A stretch of 64,000 nt of DNA from Leptospiraceae bacterium (GTDB lineage Bacteria > Spirochaetota > Leptospiria > Leptospirales > Leptospiraceae): positions 3,273-67,272 of the forward strand of contig JAKRSH010000029.1 of the NCBI GenBank assembly GCA_022402465.1. Reading direction: 5' to 3'. Below, piece after piece: positions 19,120 to 30,161 of this stretch (the first letter of the stretch is position 1; every line of letters begins with the position of its first letter). The notes beneath the pieces are model-generated. The model worked only from the letters and a program-made list of their open reading frames with translations, was not told the origin of the DNA and searched no databases. The position numbers and the translations under genes were made by a program.

Positions 19120-22100
19120 ATGAAAAGAAATCGATTTACTAATCTCAAATTTTTCTTTTTATCGATTCTAATTTTATCAAACTGTAAATTTCCTGGACTG
19201 TCTGATAATTTTCTTCAAACCATTTCTTCTCTTCAATTCATTAACAATCGAACAGGTAATTTAAGTCTCAGAGTTCAAGTAAGAAATTTATTGGGAAATG
19301 GACTCACTCTTTCCAATAATGGAGAAGAATTATCTATTCCTTCCGATGGGATTTATACTTTTAATAACAGATTTCGAAATGGAGATACATATGATGTAAC
19401 AATTTCGAGACAGCCATCTTCCCCTCCTCAATCTTGCTCAGTCACAGGAGGCAAAGGATCATTCATTCAGAGTGATGTAAATTTAATCCAAATAGAATGC
19501 GGTGGTGCTTTATCAACGATTAGCGGAACTGCAACAGGTCTTTCGGGAACTGGGCTTCAACTTAGTTATACTGGTTCTGGAGCTCCAACAATTTATGCAA
19601 TTAGTTCTACTTCATTTGCTCTACCAGCGCAAAGTCCAAATTCTCCTTACACAATTTCAATTTCATCACAGCCTACTAGTCCATGGCAGACGTGTACTAT
19701 TACATCTCCATTAACAGGTACAATACCAATTACAGGCTTAAGTATCTCTATTACATGTTCCACGGATTTTAATCCTTTATCCGTACAAGCTATAGGAATA
19801 GGAGCCTTGGGAACTTTAGGAGTTGGACAAGAATTGCAGATTCAAGTAAATGGTGGTGAAATTATAAATTTTACAGGGGATACAACACTCAATTTTCCAA
19901 CATCTCTCTTAAGCGGTTCTGGGTTTAGCTTGGCTATACTTAATTCAGGTGGAAATATTACAACGGGAAATTGTGTTCTCGCAACGCCAACAGGAATTAT
20001 AGGAGGACCAGCGACAAGTGTCATAGTTAACTGTAGTTCAGGATTTTTAATTAGCGGTACAATTTCTATACCCGGTGGATCTCCCTCTAGTATTCTAGGG
20101 ACTAATACTCAAATTCGGATTGCGAATACTGGTGGAACTGCTTTTCCAACTCAGGATTTGTCATTAGCTGCAGGACAAACAAGCTTCAATTTTCCTACTC
20201 CCATTCCAGGTGGCGGTCAATTTCTGGTCTCCGTTTTGAATCAACCTGTTTTACCTGCCCAAACTTGTACATTTATTAGTGGAACAACTACAGGAACGGC
20301 ATCTTCTAATATAACTAACTTAGTATTGAACTGTAATCTTCCTGCAGTAAATTTTAGTTTAGCTAGTGGAGTCATAATCAATGACAATTCTATTTCTCTT
20401 ACTCATTCTTTGGTCGGATCGAGTATACTTTTTACATTAGGAGATGGTTCACAATCGGATCCATCTTGTCCTGGAACTGGGACTGTTTATTCTACGAGTA
20501 TTCCTATTATTTCCAATTCAAATAACACTATAAAGGCTATAGCCTGTAATGGTTCTTGGACTCCTTCCGGTCTAGCTAATAGTGGTGCCTACCAACTCCA
20601 AGTAGAATTGCCCACTGCATCATTACCTTCAGGGAGCACCATAAATTCAGGAAGTACTGTGACCTTTTCAAGCAATACCACTAGTTCCTGGTTTTGTAGC
20701 AATGATGCAAATGTTCCTACTATACCTGTTGATCCCGTGTGCGGTCTTGCAGTTTCAACTTGTACAAATGGTAATTCTGGAAATTACACTTTTCCTGGCA
20801 TACAAAATAAAAATTTAAAAGTAGTAGGGTGTAAATTAAATTATACCTCGAGCACTATAGCATCCTTAAATTACAATGTTCAAACTTACATAGTGAGTGG
20901 AACAATCACGGGACTTACTACGCCATTTGCAGCAAATAGCTTCATGCTTAGAAATAATGGTACAGATGATACAGTAATTTCAGCTAACGGGGCTTACTCT
21001 TTTGCTACAGCTATTGGATCTGGTGGAAATTATTCAGTTACAGTTTTGTCCTCACCAACTTCACCTTGGCAGACTTGTAATGTGAGCAATTCTTCAGGAT
21101 CAATATCCATTTCAAACATTACTAACGTAGATATTAATTGTTCCCTCAATTCATATACCATGTCTGGAAATGTTACAAGCGCAAACCCATTGCCTTCGGG
21201 ACTCCAAGTTACCAATGGAGTCGATACGATTAATGTTATTCCTGGATCTACGAATACTCCAATTTCATTTGCATCATCATTAAATTCTGGAAATACTTAT
21301 AATATTTCTATAACATCAGAACCGCTTGGTTTAGTATGTGCCATTTCATCTTCCTACTCAGGTACCATAACAAATACGAATTTAACGAATGTAGGAGTAA
21401 ATTGTATAAATGGATACAGGCTTACAAATGGTATTGCGAAAAATAAACCTGCTCCTTTAAATTTTCTGCAATACCGAGGTGCAGTGTCGGATTTAGCTGG
21501 AAACTTTTTAACTCCGAATCTTACCAATGGTGTTGGACCAGCAGCTAGATTTAGTACGATAGGAGCCCTTGCTTTCGATGGAATTATAGGTTACATCGTT
21601 GATACTGGTAATCATGCGATTCGAACTATAAACCCATCTACAGGTTCTGTAAATACTTTAGTTGGTAATGGAACAGCAAGCAATACAAATGGCTCTGGTG
21701 CAATTTCGGCTTTTAACAGCCCCAGGGGTATTGCAACAGATGGAACCTATTTATATATCAGTGAAACTACAGGTAATAGAATTAAAAGAACGTTAATCAG
21801 CTCAGGGTTTACTGAAACTTTAGCTGGAGATACTTCCGTTCTTTCTCCAGTCGATGCCATTGTGGATTCTACAAATCCTAGTTTAGCTCGATTTGCTAAA
21901 CCAAGAGGACTTCATTTGGACGGGGAGAAGCTTTTTATAGCTGATAGATCCAACAATTCGATTCGAATTTTGAATTTACGAACCTTAGAAGTTAGTACTC
22001 TTGCAACTGGAGCACCTTTAAGTGAACCTGAAGGTTTAACTATTGTAGGAAGCTTTGTTTATACTTCTAATATTGCAACTAGTACAATTGTAAGAACTCA

Positions 22101-25100
22101 TAAATCTACAGGTGTAAGTACCGTTTTTGCTGGAACAAGTGGGACTTCTGGTTACGTTGATGCAATAGGAACAAATGCACGTTTTAATGAACCACATGGA
22201 ATCACTAATGATGGATCTTACCTTTATGTAGGGGATCTTTTAAATCATAGAGTTCGAAGAATTCAAATTTCTACTCAAATGGTAACTACTGTAGCAGGAT
22301 CTGGTCTCACTGGAAGTTTAACGGGAGTAGGAGTTGCAGCAAATATACAAAATCCTATGTATCTTTTAAATTCTGGGAATAGTTTAGTATTTGGATCTTT
22401 TCATCAATTAAGAAATATAAATGAAAATCAATTAGCTGCTTATTATCCTTTGAATGATAATTATGCTAACCTGTCTGGTTCTATTGACCTAGTTCCCACG
22501 GGAACTCCAACTGCGACCCTGGGTAGATTCAATGAACCAAACGGTGCAATTTTATTCTCTTCAGGGAATTACCTTACTAACCCTACACCACCTATAACAT
22601 CCACTTCTAATCTTACACTTTCTGCTTGGGTAAAATGGGATGGATCCCCAACTGGAAATGAGCAACAAATTTTAGCAGTAGGCAATTCAAATGGCTATGC
22701 ACTTACACTCAGAAATTCAATAGGCAACAAACTAACTATACTCCAACCAATGACAGGTTGGGGAGTCAATTGCCAATATAGTCTAGCAATAAATACATGG
22801 ACTCATGTTTTAGCAATTTCTGATCTCCCTGGTAGATGGAGAATGTTCATCAATGGGAAAAATATTTGTCAGGATATTTTAGCAGCTCCACTTGCTCCTT
22901 CGGGAAATATCAGTGTCGGTGGGCTTCCTGCAATAAACCAATACTTTAGTGGCTCTATTGCTAATGTTCGGATCTTCAATAGAGTATTGAATGAAGGAGA
23001 GATACAAGAACTTGCTCAAGATGCAGATCCTTTGTTAGTTGGCACTTCATATAGTACTGCTGCTACAGGTTTGTTGACTCATTACACAATGGATGGAACA
23101 GGCAATCTGGATGACTCTGGACCTTTTTCCAATATCCTGACAAATTTCAATGCAACTACTCCAAGTATTGGTAAAGATGGAAATACAACTGGTTCTTTTC
23201 GTTTTAATGGTAGCAACCATCAAATGGTTTCAGGATTAAATTTGGATAGGGGACTACCTATGGGATCTTCCCCAAGATCCATGTGTGCATGGATTTCCCC
23301 TGAAGATTACCCAAGTCCAGGCAATTTTGCTATGGTTTCCTTGTACGGGAGTCCAGGTACTACCAACGGTGCTTCTAGCTTAGGACTGCATACAGATTTA
23401 GGAGGTATTCGATATCTTGCTTTTGTAACTACAAATTCTGATGCTTTATTACCGTTTACAATTCCACTGAATACTTGGAGTCATTACTGTATTACTTACA
23501 ATGGAGGAACACCTGTTCAATTTTATATCAATGGACTACATATTGGGACTGCAAATACCCCAGTTGCATTAGCAACAATACCAAATGGATTTAGAATAGG
23601 AAATTGGCACAATAATGCAGGAAATGGAGGAAATCATTTTTTCAAAGGTAAGATCGATGATGTGAGAATTTACAACTCTGCACTTTCAAATATGGCTATA
23701 CGACAACTTGCAACTCAAGTTCCTACTGGCTTGATTCGTCGATATGATTTCAATGGTGACTTAAATGATGTATCCGGTTTCGGACAAAATGGTACAATTG
23801 TGGGTACTGTAACACCTTGTTCAGATAGAAATACCTTGGCCAATTCTGCCTATTCATTTCCTTTTATAAATGGAAACTATATTTTTGCATCTGATTCAGA
23901 TCTTCCAATGGGTACATCACCTAGATCTATGTGTACATGGTATAGAGGGGTTCGAACTGACTTCAGTATTGCTTTTTCCTATGGTAATGAAAATGTAGGC
24001 ACACAAGTATCCGCTCTTTGGTTACAAGATGAAACTTTAGTACGATTTTGGGGAAATGGAACGGATGTAAATGCTAGTGTAAATCTCCCTTACTACGTTT
24101 GGAACCATGTTTGTTTAACCTTCGATGGTACCCAAAGCCAGGTCTTCTCTAATGGTAGATTGGTTGCTGGTCCATCAGGACATGGATTGAATACAGCTTC
24201 TAATCCTAGCAATAGAATGTATCTGGGCTCATGGGTCTCAGGTAGAGAATTTCAAGGTTCTCTAGACGATGTGAGAATCTATAACCGAGTTCTTTCAAAT
24301 CAAGAAATCATGGCTTTATCTGGTTCACATCCAATGCAAGTTACAAGTTGGAATACAAATCCTTCAACAAGTAGTCTCAAGTTTTTCTATCAATCTGACA
24401 CCTTAGGAAATCTGACAAATGCATCTGCTGTTGCAACATGGAGAGATTCATCAGGTAATAGTAATGACTTAACTTCTTCAACTAACATAACCTATGTAAC
24501 GAACGGAATAAATTCTAAACCAAGTGTTTCTTTAAATGGTGTCAATAGTCATATGAGAAAATCAACTCCAAATGGAGTATCTAGTTTAAACAGATTTTCC
24601 TTTTTTTCTGTAATTAGTCCAACAGCATTCTCAGGTAGCTATTCTTATTTTGTAGATCTCTTTGAGGCAACTTCATGTCCAGGAAGCAATCCTTACCCTA
24701 ATTTCTTTTTAAATGTCAATGCCTTTGGTGGTGGATACTGTGCTTCTAATAATAGTTGGAATACTTCTTCCTTCTTGAATACAGGCCAAAATTATCTGCT
24801 CTCAATAGCTTGGAATAACGCAGTGTTAGATCCAGATCATGGACTTAATTATGTTATCTTTGTGAATGGAATCCAGGGCGGTGGATTTAATTACCCAACC
24901 TTAACTCCTGTTGCAACAGAGATCAATTTAGGCCATGCTGCGGGGACAGCTGCATTACGAGGCAGTGTATCCGAAATACTATTCTTCACTCAGTCATTGA
25001 ACACATTCAATTCATCCTATGGAGTTACATGGAAAGATAAAGACATAGTTGAATGTTACCTATCTGCAAAATACAATACACCTACGAATCATTCCTGTCC

Positions 25101-25104
25101 TTGA
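19120..25104 (+). CDS. Giant lipoprotein with NHL repeats and LamG-like domains
   Basis: This 1994-residue protein has a leader ending ILSNC near residue 22, a lipobox, so it is probably anchored at the cell surface. Domains in order: six small beta repeats near residues 40-410 and 590-765, most with paired cysteines (P-x-C ... N-x-x-V-x-C). Two chitobiase-C-like segments near 410-590 lie between them. NHL propeller repeats follow near 790-1100 (GYIVDTGNHAIRTINP, YLYISETTGNRIKR, YLYVGDLLNHRVRR). Three LamG/concanavalin-A-like domains follow near 1107-1730 (LSAWVKWDG, RSMCAWISPED, RSMCTWYRG). A fourth ConA-like domain ends the protein (1737-1994). Such folds bind glycans or proteins; an adhesion or matrix role is inference. 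Confidence 0.9.
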   Translation: MKRNRFTNLKFFFLSILILSNCKFPGLSDNFLQTISSLQFINNRTGNLSLRVQVRNLLGNGLTLSNNGEELSIPSDGIYTFNNRFRNGDTYDVTISRQPSSPPQSCSVTGGKGSFIQSDVNLIQIECGGALSTISGTATGLSGTGLQLSYTGSGAPTIYAISSTSFALPAQSPNSPYTISISSQPTSPWQTCTITSPLTGTIPITGLSISITCSTDFNPLSVQAIGIGALGTLGVGQELQIQVNGGEIINFTGDTTLNFPTSLLSGSGFSLAILNSGGNITTGNCVLATPTGIIGGPATSVIVNCSSGFLISGTISIPGGSPSSILGTNTQIRIANTGGTAFPTQDLSLAAGQTSFNFPTPIPGGGQFLVSVLNQPVLPAQTCTFISGTTTGTASSNITNLVLNCNLPAVNFSLASGVIINDNSISLTHSLVGSSILFTLGDGSQSDPSCPGTGTVYSTSIPIISNSNNTIKAIACNGSWTPSGLANSGAYQLQVELPTASLPSGSTINSGSTVTFSSNTTSSWFCSNDANVPTIPVDPVCGLAVSTCTNGNSGNYTFPGIQNKNLKVVGCKLNYTSSTIASLNYNVQTYIVSGTITGLTTPFAANSFMLRNNGTDDTVISANGAYSFATAIGSGGNYSVTVLSSPTSPWQTCNVSNSSGSISISNITNVDINCSLNSYTMSGNVTSANPLPSGLQVTNGVDTINVIPGSTNTPISFASSLNSGNTYNISITSEPLGLVCAISSSYSGTITNTNLTNVGVNCINGYRLTNGIAKNKPAPLNFLQYRGAVSDLAGNFLTPNLTNGVGPAARFSTIGALAFDGIIGYIVDTGNHAIRTINPSTGSVNTLVGNGTASNTNGSGAISAFNSPRGIATDGTYLYISETTGNRIKRTLISSGFTETLAGDTSVLSPVDAIVDSTNPSLARFAKPRGLHLDGEKLFIADRSNNSIRILNLRTLEVSTLATGAPLSEPEGLTIVGSFVYTSNIATSTIVRTHKSTGVSTVFAGTSGTSGYVDAIGTNARFNEPHGITNDGSYLYVGDLLNHRVRRIQISTQMVTTVAGSGLTGSLTGVGVAANIQNPMYLLNSGNSLVFGSFHQLRNINENQLAAYYPLNDNYANLSGSIDLVPTGTPTATLGRFNEPNGAILFSSGNYLTNPTPPITSTSNLTLSAWVKWDGSPTGNEQQILAVGNSNGYALTLRNSIGNKLTILQPMTGWGVNCQYSLAINTWTHVLAISDLPGRWRMFINGKNICQDILAAPLAPSGNISVGGLPAINQYFSGSIANVRIFNRVLNEGEIQELAQDADPLLVGTSYSTAATGLLTHYTMDGTGNLDDSGPFSNILTNFNATTPSIGKDGNTTGSFRFNGSNHQMVSGLNLDRGLPMGSSPRSMCAWISPEDYPSPGNFAMVSLYGSPGTTNGASSLGLHTDLGGIRYLAFVTTNSDALLPFTIPLNTWSHYCITYNGGTPVQFYINGLHIGTANTPVALATIPNGFRIGNWHNNAGNGGNHFFKGKIDDVRIYNSALSNMAIRQLATQVPTGLIRRYDFNGDLNDVSGFGQNGTIVGTVTPCSDRNTLANSAYSFPFINGNYIFASDSDLPMGTSPRSMCTWYRGVRTDFSIAFSYGNENVGTQVSALWLQDETLVRFWGNGTDVNASVNLPYYVWNHVCLTFDGTQSQVFSNGRLVAGPSGHGLNTASNPSNRMYLGSWVSGREFQGSLDDVRIYNRVLSNQEIMALSGSHPMQVTSWNTNPSTSSLKFFYQSDTLGNLTNASAVATWRDSSGNSNDLTSSTNITYVTNGINSKPSVSLNGVNSHMRKSTPNGVSSLNRFSFFSVISPTAFSGSYSYFVDLFEATSCPGSNPYPNFFLNVNAFGGGYCASNNSWNTSSFLNTGQNYLLSIAWNNAVLDPDHGLNYVIFVNGIQGGGFNYPTLTPVATEINLGHAAGTAALRGSVSEILFFTQSLNTFNSSYGVTWKDKDIVECYLSAKYNTPTNHSCP

Positions 25105-25234
25105 AGCCTAATTTTTATAATTAGCAAAATATATATAAATTCTTTTTGAAGAAATTAACAGACTTCGTTTGGTCTTATCTCATCAGGAAAAAACTGTCGA
25201 CTCTAAACATTCTTTCGAAACAATTATCCTAGCT

Positions 25235-25707
<473 letters not shown>

Positions 25708-25729
<22 letters not shown>

Positions 25730-26166
25730 AAATTCAGAAACTTTTTCTTTCAAATTTAATATCTCAGAAACCTTATTTTAAGCAAGAATTACCATCTTAT
25801 TCAGAAATCTACAATTTAGATGGCAAAAGAATTTCTCACTCTCTAAATTTAGTAGAAACTACAAAGAATCCTCTCCAACACAGCGAAAATATAGCTATTA
25901 CCCAAGCTTTAGAACGTACTAAGTCTAAGTACTTAGAAAATTGTATTTTACTAAGTACTTTGGAGCCCTGCACTATGTGTATGGGTTCCATTTTGAAAGC
26001 TAGAATTGCGAAGGTAATTTATTTTCTACAGAATGATAAAGGAGATGGAATTTCATATTCTCCTATTGAATGGATCTACCAACTGAATCACTTTCCTATC
26101 TTAGAGTATGTGGAGAATAAGGAAATTTTTTCAGATTGGAAAACTTTTTTTATGGATAAAAGATAG
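25708..26166 (+). CDS. tadA: tRNA adenosine(34) deaminase, TadA-like
   Basis: This 152-residue protein is a member of the cytidine/deoxycytidylate deaminase fold. It converts A34 to inosine in tRNA-Arg(ACG). The zinc site is visible as QHSEN near residue 53 (normally H-A-E; here H-S-E) and LEPCTMCMGS near residue 92 (P-C-x2-C). The N-terminal part aligns with the EVPVGAV region as ELPSYSEIY, so it is diverged but nearly full length. The start is TTG at 25708, inside the 3' end of the tRNA; no ATG precedes the catalytic core. Co-transcription with the substrate tRNA is implied. Confidence 0.8.
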
Positions 26167-26213
26167 AGTACATCCCATAGTTTCTAGGTATGGTTAATCT
26201 TGCAGGACTAAAA

Positions 26214-26300
<87 letters not shown>

Positions 26301-26310
26301 GTTGGAATTT

Positions 26311-27642
26311 ATGTCTGAGAATCACCAAGTCCTATTTAGAAAATACCGACCTCAACTTTTCCAAGAAGTTATTTACCAAGATTTAGCTGTATCTGCTATT
26401 CAAAATGCTTTTAAACAAAAGAAAATAGGACATGCTTATATTTTTTTTGGTCCTCGTGGAGTAGGTAAGACATCGATAGCAAGAATTTTTGCAAAACGTT
26501 TAAATTGCAAAACTCCCGAAAACAATGAACCTTGCAATAAATGTGCATCTTGCACAGAAATCACAAAAGGTATTTCTCAAGATGTTTTGGAGATAGATGC
26601 TGCCAGTAACCGCGGAATAGATAACATTCGCGAATTAAGAGAAAATGTAAAATTTGCACCCTTAACTGGTAAATACAGAGTGTACATTATAGACGAAGTA
26701 CATATGCTATCTGAACCTGCTTTCAATGCACTTTTGAAAACTTTAGAAGAGCCTCCATCCCATGTTGTTTTCATATTAGCTACTACAGAATTTCATAAAA
26801 TTCCAGAAACAATTCTCTCTAGATGCCAAGATTTTATTTTCAAGAAAGTCCCACAGTCTGTTTTGCAAAAGCATACAGAAAGTATATGCGAGAAAGAGAA
26901 TATTCAATTTGATAGCGAAGGATTATTTTGGATAGCTCGAAAAGGCGATGGTTCTGTAAGAGATACTCTTTCTTTTATGGAACAAGCTGTAGTTTTCACA
27001 GATAGTAATTTAACAGGAAAGAATATTCGAGAAATGGTCGGCTACCAAGGAATAGAAGTTCTTTCTAATTTTGCGAAAGCTTTAATTCTACCTGGAACTC
27101 ACAACAAAATCTTTGAAATATTAGAACAACTCTACCAAGAAGGACAAGACCTTTATAAATTCATATGGGATTTTTTAGAATTTCTAAATACCGCTCTACT
27201 TTCATTACAAAATCTCTTGGATAAAGACACTGCTAATTTCCCAGCAGAAGATATAGACACTATCAAGAAGGAATACCGTGAATTCAATCTAGAGACAATT
27301 AACCTCTTAGCTGAAAATGTGTTCTCTATGTATGATAAAATAAATATGATGAGATTAAGAAATTCTCAAGAAATAAAAATCTATTTAGAAATTCAATTTC
27401 GAAAATTACTCTTTGATTTAGAGAAGCCGACTGTCTCTGGCTTAATGAAAAAAATTTCTGATCTAAGCCGAGAAATCCAAAATGAATCAAATACTTTACC
27501 GAATGAAATAAGTCTCTCAAAAAAAGAAGAAAGTAAATCAACTACCAAAGATGGTCTAAGTTCCAGTGACAAAATGGAATTTTTCGTTAAAGAAAATTTC
27601 AAAGGCACAGATGTTGATCCATCTACTATGCCAGAGATTTAA
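26311..27642 (+). CDS. dnaX: DNA polymerase III subunit gamma/tau
   Basis: This 443-residue protein is the AAA+ motor of the sliding-clamp loader. Its motifs are [14 protein letters not shown] (Walker A), a zinc cluster [27 protein letters not shown] (Walker B), and [16 protein letters not shown] with SRCQDFIFK (SRC sensor). After the AAA+ core near residue 370, only a short Ser/Lys-rich tail follows, so a long tau-type C-terminus is not seen. I chose the ATG at 26311; the reading frame extends upstream into the tRNA-Ser, which is antisense-free noise. Its message begins next to a tRNA 3' end. ybaB follows 8 nt after the stop. Confidence 0.96.
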   Translation: MSENHQVLFRKYRPQLFQEVIYQDLAVSAIQNAFKQKKIGHAYIFFGPRGVGKTSIARIFAKRLNCKTPENNEPCNKCASCTEITKGISQDVLEIDAASNRGIDNIRELRENVKFAPLTGKYRVYIIDEVHMLSEPAFNALLKTLEEPPSHVVFILATTEFHKIPETILSRCQDFIFKKVPQSVLQKHTESICEKENIQFDSEGLFWIARKGDGSVRDTLSFMEQAVVFTDSNLTGKNIREMVGYQGIEVLSNFAKALILPGTHNKIFEILEQLYQEGQDLYKFIWDFLEFLNTALLSLQNLLDKDTANFPAEDIDTIKKEYREFNLETINLLAENVFSMYDKINMMRLRNSQEIKIYLEIQFRKLLFDLEKPTVSGLMKKISDLSREIQNESNTLPNEISLSKKEESKSTTKDGLSSSDKMEFFVKENFKGTDVDPSTMPEI

Positions 27643-27650
27643 GGGGAATT

Positions 27651-28007
27651 ATGTTTGAAGGAATAAAAAATTTATCTGAAATCTTCTCAAAAATGGGTGA
27701 TATGAAAACCCAATCTGCAGAAATCCAAAAGAGAATGGAAATGATCCGTGTGACTGGAAATGCAGGAGCAGGTATGGTAATTGTTACATCAACAGGCAAA
27801 GGTGATATTGTTGATATTAAGATAAATAAAACAATGTTCGAAGCTGATGACGTAAAGATGATGGAAGACCTTATTGTTGCTGCAACCAACGAAGCACTTC
27901 GAAAAGCTAAAGAAGCTATGGAACATGAAATCAAAAAATCAATAGGCTTTTCTCCAGATGATATGATGAATATGCTTAAAAACAAAGGGGGAGTTGATCC
28001 TGTCTGA
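27651..28007 (+). CDS. ybaB: YbaB/EbfC nucleoid-associated protein
   Basis: This 118-residue DNA-binding protein of the YbaB/EbfC family forms a small homodimer that coats DNA. The family order is seen: an N-terminal helix ([19 protein letters not shown]), then [20 protein letters not shown] strands, then [17 protein letters not shown]. It sits between dnaX and recR, the usual bacterial order. AAGGGG lies before the ATG. The recR start overlaps its stop by 14 nt. Confidence 0.95.
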   Translation: MFEGIKNLSEIFSKMGDMKTQSAEIQKRMEMIRVTGNAGAGMVIVTSTGKGDIVDIKINKTMFEADDVKMMEDLIVAATNEALRKAKEAMEHEIKKSIGFSPDDMMNMLKNKGGVDPV

Positions 28008-28599
28008 ATCTATTTTTGAAAGAATGGTGAGTTCTCTTTCAGGACTTCCTGGTATCGGGAGAAAATCTGCAACAAGAATAAGCTTTCATCTTTTAAGAAT
28101 GGATCCAATAGTATTTAATCAATTCATCGATAGTTTGAAAGTATCTAAAGAGACATTGCAATTCTGCAAAATTTGTGCTAGTATCACCGAACATGAAATA
28201 TGTGATATTTGCAATTCAAGCACAAGAGAGAGTAGATTCTTGTGTGTAGTGGAACAACCTGAGGATATTTTCTTTATAGAAAAAACCGGTGTATTTTCTG
28301 GAAAATACCATGTTCTCAATGGTGCCATTTCACCACTTGATGGAATTGGACCTGACCAACTCAGAATAAAAGAATTAGAAGCTAGAATTGAAGAAGGAAT
28401 TATTCAAGAAATACTATTGGCTACGAATCCAACTTTAGAAGGCGATGCAACAGCTACCTATATTTCTTCTAGATTGAGAGATTCTAAAATAAAAATCACT
28501 CGCATTGCTTATGGATTAACGGTGGGTGGAACAATTGAATATTCTGACCAATACACTCTTTCAAAAGCAATCAATTCACGATTGCCTTTTAACCAATAA
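27994..28599 (+). CDS. recR: Recombination mediator RecR
   Basis: This 201-residue protein helps load RecA in the RecFOR pathway. The helix-hairpin-helix [16 protein letters not shown], the four-cysteine zinc finger ([16 protein letters not shown]), a Toprim segment ([17 protein letters not shown]) and a C-terminal Walker-like end are all present. recF also lies in this window at 48322. The start is uncertain. TTG at 27994 touches its AGGGGGAG site with no spacing, whereas CTG at 28000 has ideal spacing of 6 nt and removes only two residues. The other frames here are shadows. Confidence 0.95.
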   Translation: MILSESIFERMVSSLSGLPGIGRKSATRISFHLLRMDPIVFNQFIDSLKVSKETLQFCKICASITEHEICDICNSSTRESRFLCVVEQPEDIFFIEKTGVFSGKYHVLNGAISPLDGIGPDQLRIKELEARIEEGIIQEILLATNPTLEGDATATYISSRLRDSKIKITRIAYGLTVGGTIEYSDQYTLSKAINSRLPFNQ

Positions 28600-28622
28600 T
28601 ATTTTACTTTTATAAGATAATT

Positions 28623-30161
28623 TTAAAAGCGATGTTCTAAGGTAAAGAAAGCTTCTCTAATAATGGAACCTTGTCTGGTATCTAAATAAGTATATAAGCC
28701 ATCTCCGGCAATGAAGTAACCTGATCTAAAAATAAATTGCAAATCTCGGTAAATGTTCCATCTCATATTTAAATTGTATTCTTGGCCAAAATATGTAGAT
28801 GTTCTATATCCATTCTCAAAATTAAACACACGATTGTTTTCTATTTTAGGTGAAAGCGAAGAATAGACTTGGTAGTAACCTAAGGTAAATTGATAAGGTC
28901 CAAAAGCAAGAAAGGTATAATTGGTTCCTAAATTATTCAATCCTGTCATAGTTCTCGCATTAAAGAGTGCATATCCACCAGTAAAATCAACAGCAATATT
29001 CGATACTGCATATCCAGGCGCTAATGCTCGGTAACCATTACCTCTTAAATTTGCACTTGTTCCGTCATTTTCAAAACCCGGTCTACCAGTTGTTCCTAGG
29101 GCAACTATACTAGCGCTATTGCTTTCATTAAATCTATAAGTGAATGAAACGTCATATAATCCGCCTTTAACATAATTTCTGTTATAGCGAAAGTAGATTG
29201 GATTGCCAGTCTCATCGACAATGGGTCTAAATTCACGAACTACTCCTGAATTCAATACTCCATGCAAAATAATACTGAATTGTGAGTAATTAAATTCATT
29301 ATAAAACCCATTCCAGTAAAGCTCTCCAATTTCATTATCCGTTCTATCATTATCTCTCATCCCATAATTGTAGATTTCAGTTTTGTAGTTTCGAAAGTAA
29401 TCGATTTTGAATCTATTATAGAAAATGTTATTATTCTGAAAATTTTTATCCGCGAATCCATTGTTATCGGAATCTAAAAAAGATCTCTCGCGCGCTCTAA
29501 GCATCCCTCCTTCCCAACTAGTTCTAAGGAATTGAAAGGATTTGATCATATTCACACCTGTTCCAGTTGAGAAAAGAACTCTCCCTCCAACGGATGAGAA
29601 CAATTGCAAACCAACTCTTGCCTGAAATCCTTTTTCAGGAAGCTTGAAGTTCATTAGTAAAAAATTAGTCTGAACGTTTACTGCATCAGTACCTCTCTCT
29701 CCTCCAGCACTTGGTCCAACTACATTAGGATTGAAACCGTCAGGACCTGCAGTTCTTAATCCTCTACCACCGAAAGTTACATCTCCAACTTGCATTCCCC
29801 ATAAACCTTCCACGTATTTGGAAGTTGCAAAATTTAAATTAAATAGAAATCTAGTGTCATAATAATTGAGATTTTCTTTATTTTTACTCAAAGAGGATGG
29901 TTTACCTTGTCTGAAATTATCAATTTCAGTTTGTATAGCTTTTTCCGCTGCTGAGTTAGCATCTGCCTTTTCTCTTTCTTTGTTAAAAATAGGATCCGTA
30001 GATGTTTGCCTTTCGAGAAGCAGATCTCGACCTAAACCAAAACCTCTAGTACGAAAGGAACCAGAAAAATCCATTCTAGTTGTCGCATCATCTTCTTGGG
30101 AATAAATAGATAAGATAGGTATAAAAGTGATTATATAAAAAATAGAAAAAAGTTTTTTCAA
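28623..30161 (-). CDS. Outer-membrane beta-barrel protein, alginate-export-like
   Basis: This 512-residue protein has a signal peptide ending IYSQ, a region of charged residues near 60-95, and then many alternating aromatic strands. It ends in ...EHRF with a C-terminal Phe, typical of outer-membrane barrels. The mid-region pattern (FQARVGLQLFSS, WEGGMLRARERS) is like the alginate-export-type porins. The transported solute is unknown. The TTG start overlaps the stop of the solute-binding-protein gene (TTGA), so the two are translationally coupled and may handle one substrate. Confidence 0.8.
   Translation of the reverse strand: MKKLFSIFYIITFIPILSIYSQEDDATTRMDFSGSFRTRGFGLGRDLLLERQTSTDPIFNKEREKADANSAAEKAIQTEIDNFRQGKPSSLSKNKENLNYYDTRFLFNLNFATSKYVEGLWGMQVGDVTFGGRGLRTAGPDGFNPNVVGPSAGGERGTDAVNVQTNFLLMNFKLPEKGFQARVGLQLFSSVGGRVLFSTGTGVNMIKSFQFLRTSWEGGMLRARERSFLDSDNNGFADKNFQNNNIFYNRFKIDYFRNYKTEIYNYGMRDNDRTDNEIGELYWNGFYNEFNYSQFSIILHGVLNSGVVREFRPIVDETGNPIYFRYNRNYVKGGLYDVSFTYRFNESNSASIVALGTTGRPGFENDGTSANLRGNGYRALAPGYAVSNIAVDFTGGYALFNARTMTGLNNLGTNYTFLAFGPYQFTLGYYQVYSSLSPKIENNRVFNFENGYRTSTYFGQEYNLNMRWNIYRDLQFIFRSGYFIAGDGLYTYLDTRQGSIIREAFFTLEHRF

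Noticed and set aside
25108-25124. CTAATT/AATTAG stem after the giant lipoprotein as a terminator
   Set aside because: Only six weak A-T-rich pairs and no T-tract follow.
25169-25234. N-terminal extension of the membrane protein from TTG at 25169
   Set aside because: The 22 residues look unlike a signal or helix start, and an ATG follows at 25235.
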